Position numbers and translations under genes: made by a program. A stretch of 64,000 nt of DNA, taken from contig NW_023998490.1 in the NCBI RefSeq assembly GCF_014805625.2, positions 2,819,987-2,883,986 of the forward strand, written 5' to 3'. Below, in pieces: positions 23,582 through 35,769 of the stretch (position 1 is its first letter; each line of letters opens with the position of its first letter). The DNA comes from Glossina fuscipes (taxonomy: Eukaryota > Arthropoda > Insecta > Diptera > Glossinidae). Below the pieces are notes generated by a model. The model worked only from the letters and a program-made list of their open reading frames with translations, had not been told where the DNA came from and did no database searches.

Positions 23582-26082
23582 GTGAAATCCGCTCGGCGAT
23601 AGCACCATGCAAGCCTGAACGTACTGCCAGTATGCGTGAGCGCGAAGCTCAATTGGAATTGGCTCGTAAACGACGTATTGGCGGGGGGTGCACCGTCGAA
23701 GGTGGAATGCCAGAAACTATTGACAACTGTGATACTGTCTCGATTTGCTCGTCAAATGAAGAAAATGTATCTACACTAACACCAGTAGAACAGCAGCAAC
23801 AAGAACAACAACTACATCCGACATCTGCAAATATGAATGATTCCAATAAACCAAATCATTCTGGCAAAAATACCTTCAGTCCGCTAATGACTATGAAGCG
23901 AATCGAAGGCAAGCCCCCCAGTGGAAGTGGTCGAATAAGTACATTCTAACGGAAAAAAAATGAAGCAAAAATTAATATATCCAATAAATTGGAAATATTC
24001 GATAATCTTGTCAACGGTACTAACGTTGTCGCCCCCAATATTTGCAATAGTTTGGAAAATTGCCCCAACAGCATAAAGGATTCCGTACGTAAAATAACAA
24101 GTACTATCGACAGTTATCTAAAAGATAAACGAAATTACGAGAATTTGTATGAATGTGTAGAAGATCTGCCTAGCCCACCAGAACCTCCAGCTCGTTCAAG
24201 TGACTTGCAAACAAACCAACGTCTCCTACAAACAACTAAGCGTAATAATTTATATGCGGATACTGTATCCGTCGCAAGTTATACTCGAAGCGAATATGGG
24301 CCAGCTCGGAACTATGGTTTAAATAATAGTTTAGGTATGAAAAGAATCGACAATTAAAGGTGCCTTCAAATTTCAATTAAATACCTTTTTGTTTTTTTTG
24401 TATACCCAGCAAATATCGCTCGTATGACGTCCTCATCGTATTGTGGCAGTGAAATTGGCGATTTAGATATATATTCGCCCTATAGTTATTATGGAAGTGA
24501 GACGGGCGGTGATATTGTTACGGATATTAATGACAGTGTTTGGGGAACGCCGGCGGTGAGGAACAGAATATGGTAGCCTTACAAAACAAAGGAATTAATT
24601 AAAAGCTAATATTTTTTTAGGCTTCTACGAATCGGGCGAAGACCGTGAACCGTTTGCGTATGCGCAAAGGCCGCAGTGTAGTACATGAAACTATAGAGGA
24701 TAATTATTCGGCAGTCGTAGGAGCTAATCATGAAGCATTGGCACAGGTGTTAGAACAAGTAAGGAAACGAGTATCTTTGAATACACGACTTATGTTTCAA
24801 TTTTTATCATTTTTCAAACACATCTAATTCTGTTTAAAATGCAGCTACAACAAGCACGCATAACATCGCCTGCCTTGAGACCCTTAGCCAATGCCATTAA
24901 TTTGCGTTTTGAGGATTTTACAATTTTGGAAGGGGTTCAAGCATTTGTAGTAGGTAAAAAAGCATTCCACGCAGCTATTCGGGCGTCAGTATCCGTCACG
25001 TTAGCGCTTTCTGCTGACTGTAATCAATTAGCTGGCGCCGGTGGTGAGCTTAACCAATTATCGGGCAGTATATCCGGCGCTCTCAATCCCATTACGGAAT
25101 TTTGTGACCTGGTCCCCAGTTACCATTTGCCTTTAATGCCGTCAACTGAGTTCACTTTATTGCAAGCCACAATATCTGTCCTACCACGTTTGCAGTTGGA
25201 TACTCTGCTATCCATCGGAGCAATCCTAAAGGGCAAATCTCAAATTTTAGACAAAAGCAACTACAATTTCCGTGGTTCAATACCCAACTTAACCATATCA
25301 AAGGAAAGTAATAACACTAATGTCATAAGAAATGGAGTATCCGTGCAAAACCTGACTACGTTAAATGAAGAAGCCATGGATAAAATGAACACAAAAGAAG
25401 AAAATGAAACTAACATTCCAAACATTTTGAACGGGACGCCAGCTTTTGATGATGTTATGACAAGAGAAGTCGCCTTCATAATGCTACAATTAATAAACGG
25501 CATGAAGAACTTGCAGATTAAGGCCATCGAAGAAATGCCTTTAAGCCTTTCAAATGTGGTGCTTTCGAAAGAAGTGGATAATAAAGATTCCCAAGCCAGA
25601 CTTTGCGTGCTACAAGGGTAGGCCTTTATTAGCAAATAAATTAGAAAATATTGGTTCAAATATGTTTAAAGCAACGATTTCCTTGCATCTTTAACAGCAA
25701 CAATCACCAAGAAGAAGATGAACCTATGGGTACCTTATGCAAATGCGCACATATTGCTTTAACCGAAATGTTGCCGCCTACAAAAGTGTCCAACGTTATA
25801 GGCGAAATTTTGTTGCAAGAACGCGCCGAGTCATTGTCAAAATCAAAATCAGTCTTAGAATTTATATTGTGGGGTCCATCTGATGTAGCTTTAACCGGTT
25901 CTACGAAAGAACGTGAATCGGCCTTACAACGCTGGCTAGACTTAGAACGTGCGACTGTATTGCATGGCTTAGTACGCACTCGTGTCGAACTTACCGTCTA
26001 CGATGAATGTCATTTAATGTTTTTAGTACGCTCAACAGCCAAGATTATGAATGATGCCGCCAAAATCGTGAACAATGATTAA
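23582..26082 (+). CDS. Multi-exon protein, C-terminal exons; possibly ANKFN1/Wide awake family
   Basis: Six exons read as one + strand frame: 23582-23920, 23966-24334, 24410-24555, 24621-24758, 24845-25617 and 25698-26082 (TAA at 26080). Together they give about 715 residues of a larger protein. The last four introns have clean borders such as G|GTATGA...CCCAG and A|GTAAGG...TGCAG. The product is soluble-looking: a polar, Ser/Asn/Gln-rich N-terminal half with a CAG/CAA-coded Gln patch and a Pro-rich stretch (DLPSPPEPPARSS), a short basic segment (NRLRMRKGR), then a long, conserved-looking helical region (about residues 330-715, for example RPLANAINLRFEDF and ITEFCDLVPSYHLPLMP). No signal peptide, membrane span or enzyme motif is seen. 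I think of the ANKFN1/Wide awake family, whose ankyrin and FN3 parts would lie in upstream exons outside what I can identify, but this rests on memory of general architecture. An in-frame TAA at 23947 requires the 45-nt intron 23921-23965, read-through or an alternative end. The true start is not visible. Confidence 0.85.
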
Positions 26083-26519
26083 GAACAACGTAACTTGAAG
26101 ATTTGACATCCACAAGAAGATCAACTTACAAAATATAAATAAATACGTACTATAGCTATTTGAAAACAAAAAAGTTAATGAAACTGCTTTATAATATTAT
26201 AACGTGTCACAGCTTGCTTTCAATATTGTGCCAAATTTATATCGCTTTTCATCTTTTATAAGAAATGTAAAAATTTGTTCTGTATTCTTCACATGATTAG
26301 TTATTATTTTAATTTTTATTGCTATTTTAAAAAATAATATTATTTTGAATAAATATATTATCATATGTGTGATTATAATTGCATAATATTTCTGATGTAC
26401 TTGTAGAACAATAGAACAATAATTGCTAAAAAAATGTCGGTCAAAAATGTAAAAATAGGTGGAGATTGATTGTAACAAATTGTCTGTTTATGTGTAAAAG
26501 TCCTTGGAGTTAAAATAAA
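26083..26519 (+). terminator. 3' UTR with candidate polyadenylation signals
   Basis: After the stop of the + strand gene, AATAAA occurs at 26138-26143, 26348-26353 and 26514-26519. Any of these could direct 3' end formation. The first lies only 56 bases past the stop, so a short and longer UTRs are both possible. Confidence 0.5.
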
Positions 26520-29180
26520 TTGCCTTTATGATACAATTGGTATGCAGATGGAACGAAGCCTCTCAATGTTATTATCGCTTTCGTAGAAGATTTTCCATAG
26601 CAATACGTATCCTGTTTATAATGTTTGAATGTATTGTCATACCATTGGTTTTGAGTCTATAATTAAAACTTAAGTCGACGATTATGTCATTCCAGTTGTT
26701 CATGTAGCATATTATGCGTCTGTAAGGCTTCTGTGAACCTAAATTGATATACTACTTATATATTCGTGTATCTGGTAGCTGATTATATCGGCATTTTTTT
26801 TTTCTGTTATTTCATTTGCTCTAAAGATTGTTTAAAAATGCTTCAACTAGAACTGAAATTGAAAAGAATAACAATTCGTACACAGTCCCACGCACAAACA
26901 CATGCATGCATGTGTGCGAGCATATATATATATATATATATAGATGAATGTGTGCATTTATGTACGTATATATGTGTGTATGGCTCACTTCCATATAAAA
27001 ATAAATGAGAATAGGAGTTACTCCACTAAAAACAAAAAACCGTAAAATAAAATTGTTTACACATGAATGCTTTCCAATACATTTTATACATATACACATT
27101 TATTTATATATGTAACGAAAATGATGACGTCAGTATAATGTTTTTGAACATGTGAATTGCAGAGGAAATTCCTATTTAGTGTAAATACTTGCATGCATAT
27201 ATATGTGTCTTATGTAGTTTAGAAAAATATTCTGCAAACATATATATATATATTAAGTATTACAAGTGCGCTCAGAGAGTTGCTTTACTATAGTTTATTG
27301 TTACTCTCTGTATGCTACAGAAAAGTGCTTTGCGAACTTTACATACATATAAATTGTGAAGGAACTAGCGTTATAAATGATGTCAGTGAGAGAAGTTGTA
27401 AGAGATGTACTTAACTTACTCTTATGACACGTTTTCAACTCTTATTTGACGTTTACTCTTACATATGGTGATTGTCATCAATGAAATTACTAACAGAGTT
27501 GTCAAGTGCCTCGAAAATGAAATTGGCGTTTTTCCTAACTTCTTTTCATTTTTGGAAACATTGTTTGTACATATGCGACAAAATGTCTGAAATTTTGCAT
27601 AAACGTATGCAGGGGTAGGAAAATTGTAGCGTAAATGTTTTGTCATTTAGCCCAATGATGCGCTCCTTTGAGGTGCTCCATGCTTGGTTATTTGAAGCTC
27701 GATCTAAAGCAAACAGATTTTCACTATAAAAATAAACTATTATTGTTAAGGCTGATGTAAACACGATCATATAGCAAACACCACTGAAAACTGTTCGGGT
27801 TGGATTACTGTTTCGACGATCCATGTCGACATTTGAATAACCCAAGTTGGTGTTGGATGTTCAATGGCGGACCGTGGCACACTCCGGAGTTTTTGCTAGC
27901 TTCCAAAGGGAAATAGTTTTAAAAATGCATTCCTTAACTTAGCTGGTTGGCTTTTGACAATTTTTATAATTAGCTATAAGGTTGACGGATACGTTTGATT
28001 TGTTTTGCCTTTTGATATAAGAAAGTGCCCGTCAAAGGGATCGTAAACGGTACATATTCTTTATCAGCGCAAGATTTGCTTGATCGACTCAGCTAAGCTT
28101 GCTTTACCATCTCTGTATCCGTTCTTTCGTTTATTTATTTGTCAATTTATTTGGCTCCTCTTACACACAACAACACGTCGGATTGTTAACACACACTCGC
28201 CATTTAAAAAACTAGAAATTTTTTTTGGACACTTGTTTGGATATAAAAAATGTAATTCACAATAAAATTAGTTGCACTCGTCTTTTGTTTTTGTAAGTCA
28301 TCAAAATAACGGTAACTCTGTAAATAATTTTTCTGTTTCTAGAGAGTAATGTATTTATATTAGAGAGAATTTATTGTACTGTTTCCTCTCAAGTTTATTT
28401 AAGTAAAGAAAAAAAGAAAAGTAATGGCATCAAAACAATAACTTTGTGTAAGGCTTTATGCTTGGCTTGTGTTTTCGGTGTGTTCGCGGAGGCTTTTTGT
28501 TATGAATTTATACATTCTTTAAACGGAACTTCTTTCTTTTTTTTTTTATTCTATTTTGTTTTTGTATCTTTATGAAAATTTTAGGGACTTTATTCGCAGT
28601 GATTGGTTTGTTTAATTTTATTTATTTTTGTTTTGCTTTGTTACATTGAGTAAAAGGTCAAATAATTGACCTTTTCTTAGAAAGGGAATGTCAATCCAAT
28701 GGTATTTTATTTTAAAGTACATGTCAATTTCACATTTTTTTTTATATTCTTTTTTTGCAATTCGTTATCATGCTGTGCCTTAATGATAGACGTAAGGCAT
28801 TCTAGTCATTTTCTGAAGTGAAATTTTAGACAACGATTACCCAACGATAAGCTTTTACTATTTTATTTAAAAATAGTTTTGGCCAATGAAAGCACAGTTT
28901 CTGCAGTTGTTCTAGTGATTTCGAATTTTCAGGACAACGGAAATAAATTGAAGCAAACTACATTTTGGTTTAATTTCGTCTTATTTTTCGACTTTAGAAA
29001 ACTTAAAATAAGACAAGCTTAATTCAATCCGAATCGATCGCTATAATACACATTTGCACCACATGAGGTGTACGGCACAACAAGAAGTTTTTGAAAAGAA
29101 TAAGAAATATTTATTACAATCTTTAAATATTTATATCACATAGATATTACCGGAATTCCGGTCTTGGCTAAGTAGCAAGG
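26520..29180. other. Intergenic AT-rich stretch
   Basis: No gene is supported. TA runs occur at 26921-26941 and 27238-27253. Open frames on both strands (for example minus 27546-27845 and 27422-27646) have no recognised domain. T-rich and A-rich tracts dominate from 28350 onward. Confidence 0.6.
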
Positions 29181-29185
29181 TGTCT

Positions 29186-29640
29186 TATTATACTCTACAC
29201 CACTTGTGGTACACTGTGTATTAAATTAGTGCGGGCCTATCTAACACGCAGAAGGGTTTAAGATACACCCACCTTTTACTATGCCGATGAATTCAGAATT
29301 ATAATCAGTCCGTCTGATGTCCGGCCACGTAAATTTGTGTTCAAGCTACATATCGCAATTCTTGAGATATTTTGATGAAATTTCGTACGTTGCCGTGTTT
29401 TGATCTAATGATTAACGCTATTGAAAATGGTTCGAATCGGTCCACTTTTTCGACCGTTTCTCATATAACGCCCTTTTCAAAAGTTGTTATATAGAAAAAA
29501 GTTATAATTTCGAAAATTTCTCGGCAAAACTGGTAGCATTTCGGCTTTCTAAATTCCTATGATATCTTTGTATCGGTTGGGGAAGTTTCTGAACCCCCCT
29601 TATATAAAGAAAATTGAAGCTCGTACGTTAAAAAGCACTT
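29186..29640. mobile_element. Dispersed inverted-end element, left-end copy
   Basis: The left end, TACTCTACACCACTTGTGG, matches the left end at 7017. AGTCCGTCTGATGTC and TTCTTGAGATATTTTGATGA follow at the same relative positions as in the 7011-7620 copy. No clear inverted right end was found, so the copy is probably truncated. Confidence 0.5.
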
Positions 29641-29817
29641 TGCAATTTAACATAAAAAAATAATTCACATTTCAAAAAAGAATTATATATCGATAAGAGT
29701 CGCAGTCGTTGAGATCGAATGGCAGACGGCGAACGTAGAACGCGAAAAGGTTTCTTTTATTTAAATGTTTTTATGGCAATAAATTCTGAAGTTTTTAAAT
29801 TTTTGAAAAGTATAAAG

Positions 29818-29907
29818 TTTCGTTTCGAATTCAACTGCCACTCATTCTTTCCGTACATTCTACTCTCCATTCTCCATTCTCGTTTCGAATTCAACTGGCA
29901 CGCATTA
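29818..29907. repeat. Direct duplication, 62-bp period
   Basis: TCGTTTCGAATTCAACTG.CA is present at 29819 and again at 29881. Between them lies CATTCTACTCTCCATTCTCCATTCT, itself partly repetitive. It lies inside an open frame of 93 codons with no known motif. Confidence 0.8.
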
Positions 29908-29909
29908 GT

Positions 29910-32900
29910 TGATAGCTATGCTGAACAAAAATTAAAATGTATTAAATGTATCCGAGTTATGCCCATCTTCATGGATGCAAAATGGGCACGAACTCTCTAA
30001 TTATTTAAAAAAATGCTCTAAAGTTGTCTATTTAAGCCATAATTAAATAAAACAATTTTCGTTCTTGTGTTCTTGCAGTTGAACGCATTATTCAATTCAT
30101 TATTCCTGCCTGCAGACACTTTTGGGAGAAGCACTCGAAGCAATGCACATTATACACTACGAGGGATAAGATTTGTGTTAACAAAATAGGCTCAGATCAA
30201 CTAAAATATTTTCTTCAATAAAAAAACAACCAAAAATAATAATAAGTTAGAGAAGCAGCTTTGAGACTACTTTCAAAGTCTGCAGTTTCCTGCTCTTGCT
30301 GTACGATATTTTACCAAAACTTAAATTCAGTTTTAAATATTACACTTAATGTTTATCTTAAATAATAAGTAACTAAAATAAATGTCACCATAAAGATTAA
30401 ACCAAAGTCTTCTAATTGAAAAAGTTTTTTAATAAGAAACATTTCATTCTGTCATTAAAGTGAAGGTAGAAAATATATGTTAAAAGAAGAGTGAAGGTAA
30501 AGAAAAGATAGATTGCAGGAACTACGTTTTGTTACACTGAATTTCAATCACCTCACAATTAGTTACACTACGGCTTTTGGACTAAAACTACACAATTTTC
30601 TTTACATCTGCATATATACTGATTTCTTTTAAAAAATCGATAAGTAGATTGCAGCAGCCATCTCCAGATGGACTTAAATTTTCCTTTAGTTTAAGAGTGG
30701 TATCGTCTAAGAATGGCTTGGTCTAAGAATGGTAAGATGTAATGTCTAAGGTTCTTTGTATTAGTTGTAAATTATTTGAATTATCTAACATAAAACAGAT
30801 TTTTTAAACCAGAACCACTGATACCAATCCAAAGAATAATTATTCCTTTCAATGGTGTTGTAAATGCTAAGTCAGCACCCGGGACTTCAAAACTCATTTG
30901 CGGCAGACTTTGCTTAGTGCTGCAATGACAGCTCAGTCGTTGAAAGCCTCCGCCGTCTTACGCGAATACGGGACGACCCCCGACGACGAAATGATTGGGC
31001 GTGTTAAAATAACGAAAAAATAAAAAAAAAAAAATGTAGACAAGCAGTATTCCAGTCTACGCCCACCCACTTTTCCTACATTAAACTTTGTTGTGGACGG
31101 AATTGTCTTGCCATCTTTTTTTTTGTATGTAAACAGGTTAAAAATTTCAGGTAAATCACATTGAGTTAATTTGTATTTAAAACTTAGCGTGCCCATAATA
31201 CTTGGGCGTACTTTTGTTTCATTTTTTTTTTTTTTTTTAATGGCGGTTATTCACTCTGGGATATCCCCCTATGCGTCCATAAACTCGCTGGTGTTCCAGA
31301 ACAAAGAGGCGTGCAAAGGAGCAATAGGGTGTGACCGGAAGTTTGTACGCTACACCTTTGTCGACCGCAGTAGACATGGCCAAATCCCCTTAATAACTAT
31401 TGCCGTAATTAGGTTTACATCTTGCATTAGTGTACTTTTCAGGAGCGTATTAGTTTTAACTAAAAAGCTTTTAATGCTATTATAATTTCGTGATTTTCTT
31501 TCTCGATGTGCTTGTGTTTCTTGCTTAACCAAATATTATTTTTGGTCTCCAATAAATTTCCTTAGCAATTACAAGTGATACAAGATATATAACGTTCTCG
31601 CTTCGTAGTCGTGGTTACCAACATTTCAATAAATCAATAGATAAGATGGCCATCCCTTCAATAAAAAAGAAATGTTTAAATGGGCAAGGTGGGCTATTAA
31701 ATACCCTTCATTTCATATAATCTTTTTTATTTATTTCGATGTAATGAAAATTACACTTTTCTTGCCCTCTAAAGGGATCCGACTTTGGCAATGTCAATTT
31801 TCTGATCAAGAAACTTGTTATTCTTCACTTATTTTTGTCATGAGATGAAGAAAATTTTGCATTGCTGCAGTGTAAACGCTGAAGTCCGAAAAGTCGGTAT
31901 ATGTAGCTAAAGCTTGTTTCAGTAAATTTGTTTATTAAATCACTAGTTTTGGCTTAAATTTTGTCACAAAATATTAAAGATTAGACTTCAAGGTTTGTCT
32001 TTGTTAGAAGGTTTATGCGGTACGAAGATCAAAAAATCGCCCCATCTAGTAAAAATTTTGCAAGGGAAATTTGTAGATTGAACACGAAAATGGAGGTTAA
32101 TGGAGGTCGTTCAGGTGAGCGGGCATCATTTACATAAACGCCTTAAATCATTTTGGCTCTTGCGTATATCTACAGGAATTTAATATGCGCTTAACACAAG
32201 TGCTGTAGGGTATAAAAAAGCAAAGACACAAACAGAAAGGTATCAAAATATTAACTTCAAGCTTTTATTGTCATTTGATTGAATATCAAGTGTACGAGAG
32301 TGAGAGAGAGAAATTCAAGCACTTTGCTAAATGAAAATCCTCCCACAAGTGAATGTAAAGAACAAATGACAAATTACTGCAAACTGAAACATATCGTAAC
32401 TAATCTAAAGCCTGACACCTGAACAAATTGTAGACAGATTTGAAGTAAGAAAAGAACATGAATAATATTTTTTTTAACAAGAAAAAAAAAAAAAAAAATG
32501 AAAATCAATGAAACAAAGTCAATAGTGTTTCTGTACAAAAAAATAGAAGAAAAACACTAATAATAATAGAAAAGATAAACCAAGCACCGGGTGAGGCTAT
32601 GTGAAAAGTTGAAGAGACCCGCTAAATATTGGTTTGCTTAATTTGATTACCGGTAGCAACGGCCATAAAAAGTTTTCTTCATGTGTTTATTTAACACAAA
32701 AAAAAATTGAAAAAAAAAAAAAATTTGTTCGCAAATTTCCCCTTAAAAGTATAGGAGAGCGATTCCTTGTTTGCCATTTATATTGATATTAAGAATAAAT
32801 AAAATGCTTTTTAATTGTATTTATTTTCGGAAATAAACTTTTCGGAAAAGACTGATAAGAAAAGACACATATATATCAGCTGTGTAAGTAAATGATGAAG

Positions 32901-33150
32901 CGAGTAAAATAAAAGGTGAATTTTTCCTTAAAATTGGTTAAATGGTTGAAGATTTTTATTTTGTTGATTTATTTTATATTTCATACGAAGAATACTCAGG
33001 CATTGGCACGCAATGCAATAGCTATAACTTATCTCTTAATTCGCATCTTCTGTTCTTCTTTTAAAACTCTGCACCCTACTCTACAACTACCCTTCGGTTT
33101 GTGCAGATAAGTGTAACTTCTAGAAAAACTTAACATAGATCAATTCAGAA
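29910..33150. other. Non-coding stretch with scattered repeat pieces
   Basis: No gene is recognised. A GC-richer patch at about 30880-31000 and another at 31245-31440 look like old mobile-element sequence, but no protein motif could be read. An ACCCTAC-family right end, CTGTAGGGTATAAAAAAG, lies at 32202-32219. GA-type and A-rich runs follow. Confidence 0.5.
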
Positions 33151-33159
33151 ACATTCTCT

Positions 33160-33870
33160 GCTTGTCGTTTTACATTGTCCATCCGTCTGTCACGTGGTCT
33201 CATCTGCGACTTGCTGACGGAAATTTTTGAAATTTGTAACGTATTTTATTACATTAACGCGTTCTGACTCAAGGATGAAGCCAACTACGAGTGTATTGAA
33301 TCGAATCAAATTTGCGACCGCTCGCTAACCCTTTACATTGAAAACCTTTTCATGTGGGAAAATATTCCAATTACATCCACCCAGCTATTAGTCTGTCCAT
33401 CTGTCCGATGTCTGATTTAATAACGTAGATAAGTCCATATTGCCAGCATATTTTCCTCAGCGAGTAAATGGGGAGATACTATGTTTTTGCTTGTCTTTTC
33501 ATTCGTTTGTTTAAAGTAAGTGAAAAGCTTCACTTAACACCGTCTTTTTTTTCGTTTTTTGTTTGTCAGTGTTACGGCTTTACCGACCGAGCACTTACTA
33601 TAACTGCGAGCAAAGTAAACTATGCTGCGTTTTAATAAAGAGTTTTATGGAAAATGGTCGAAAAAATAGTCCAAGTGGCAATATTTTCAATAGCTCCAGT
33701 GCTTCGATCAGAAGGGTTGGGTGCCCGAATTTCAATCAAATATATCAAAACTAGGTGGCTTTTGGTTGAACATTAGAAAACAAAACTTATAGACGGACAA
33801 ACAAGCTTAGATCAATCAGTAAACAGATTCTGAATCCATCGGTATAATAAAGTATGTGAGTATATTTCAA
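33160..33870. mobile_element. Anonymous dispersed repeat with GTCY run
   Basis: The segment contains CATCCGTCTGTCACGTGG, CTATTAGTCTGTCCATCTG and GACGGACAAACAAGC. These GTCY and GACR phrases also mark the other dispersed repeats of the window. No coding capacity is seen. The limits are approximate. Confidence 0.35.
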
Positions 33871-33879
33871 TTCCTTCTG

Positions 33880-35180
33880 GATGTTGCATATATCCGCAGA
33901 AATGTAAAAGCAACTGAACCAATTTGGAAAGTCATTGCAACAGGATTTACTTTACCGTTATCAAGCCACCACAAACGTTATTTTCAATTTTGTATTAGTG
34001 ACTGTTATCATCGGGCAGTGAATCGATGATACTCTAAAATGCATGAATCATGCTCAAGATCGCCTATAAACTTTCCCGTTTGTACCACCAAATCGAGATA
34101 CGATTATACACTTCCTACGCCGATTTTGATACTGAAGATAAAAATGAATTGAATCTTTTTTCACGAAAAAAAAAGGAATTTCCTAAGAAACACATGTGCT
34201 TGAGATAAATTAGTATTTTTTCACTCGGTACGCAGATGATGTGCAAGTTTAGAGATTTTGGTAAATGACCTTATACCTTATTGTCGTAAAGGATGCTCAG
34301 CGTAGAATGTCAAAGCTATCGAATTATGTTAAATAAAAATGTAAGGTGCACATAAATGATTATAACTTATAGCGCTAACACAAATTATTGATCGAAAAAT
34401 GCTTGCAATGCTTTTCCAATTACCTTTAGAACAAGTTGCCTGAAGGAATCTTTCCATGATGTTAACTTTAGATCGAATATACATAAATGCAGCTTCCACT
34501 TATCTTCTTCTGTACTTAAAATTTTCCTTATAAATTTCTTCACTGAATGGTTGGCCATCTTAAAAGGAACTATTGGCAAGATGGCCTAAGGCTGTGGCAT
34601 TATTTTCAAAGTCCATAATTTTTTTTTTTTTGCCAAATGAACCTCTAGGCAATCAGAGGAAGGCAAAAAATTTCTTCACAGCAGCTCAACTTATCTTAAT
34701 CTCCAAGCCCCTTTCTTCCCGTTCGCGATTTCATCTCAAAAAATCTATCACATCGAGCGAAACTCATTAGTGTACTTCATATACTTTATATAATAAAGCC
34801 TATCGAGTGCCTTTCCTGACATACATTATTAAACAAAAGACAGGGAATGAGATACATGTGCAATTTTTGACATATGCTTTACCTTCGTAATGTATGTAAA
34901 TGGCGAAAGTTTCTCATAATATATTTCACAGATTTGTCTATGAACTCTCTTGTGAATAAATATAAATATAAAACTAAAAAATTGACTATTATTCACGAAG
35001 ACTTCCCAGCTTAATCATTCACTTTTCAGTTGATGACTGGTCAACTTAACTTTTTACATTTGCAACTCACGTTGATTGGACCATTCGATAAGAAGCTAAT
35101 CCTCGACATACTATTTATTAAAATTGACTATCATTTCCGTACATACATAGTTTCTTAAATTTCGAAAAGCTTTCATATAA
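33880..35180. other. Non-coding stretch
   Basis: Nothing recognisable. Small open frames on both strands near 34385-34770 overlap each other and show no domain. Confidence 0.5.
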
Positions 35181-35184
35181 AAAA

Positions 35185-35765
35185 GGAAATTATGATACGG
35201 CCAGGCCGACCATAACGCACCCTAAAACACTTGGTCGAATACCATACTTCATCTATTTTCGCGTTTAAAGTTTAGACCTACATAGTCCAAATTTGCTGCG
35301 GATTTTCATTGTCAAAAATCTATTATGAACTAATTCTCATTATAAAATATTAAAAAGTATGACCCATCCGATCCAAATATTGCAGACCAACTTTGAATGC
35401 CGAAATGCTCTTCCTTAGCCATTTTTGAGGAGAAATTTTGGTAATTGGAATTTTTTCTTACATGAAAATTTTTTCAAAACAAGGAGTTTGACAGTGGTTG
35501 CAAAAGCAGGGGCTTGTTCTTGGGTCAAAATTTTTTCAGCATAAAAATTTTGGTGAAAATGTATCGAAAATTGCTATATGCACGTTAAAGGCAAAAATGC
35601 ATGGAAAGATGGACAGACAAACTTAAATGACGAACAGCAAATAGTTGTGAATCGATTAATTAAATAAAAAACGGATCGATCTTAAGACCTTATAGATGCT
35701 ACATACTTCCACACAAACCTAATATACTCTGTGCCTTACAAAAGTGATGAAGGGTATAAAAAGGA
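35185..35765 (+). mobile_element. Dispersed repeat ending in GAAGGGTATAAAAAG
   Basis: The segment begins near GGCCAGGCCGACCATAACG and ends AGTGATGAAGGGTATAAAAAG, close to the right ends at 8195-8214 and 55282-55301. The interior has the paired phrases GGACAGACAAAC and TCGTTAAAG-like text common to this repeat class. No coding frame survives. Confidence 0.45.
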
Positions 35766-35769
35766 AACA

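Noticed and set aside
25261..25659. 132-codon minus-strand frame
   Set aside because: It lies opposite the long exon 24845-25617 of the + strand gene, which has correct splice borders and coherent coding, so the minus frame is a shadow.
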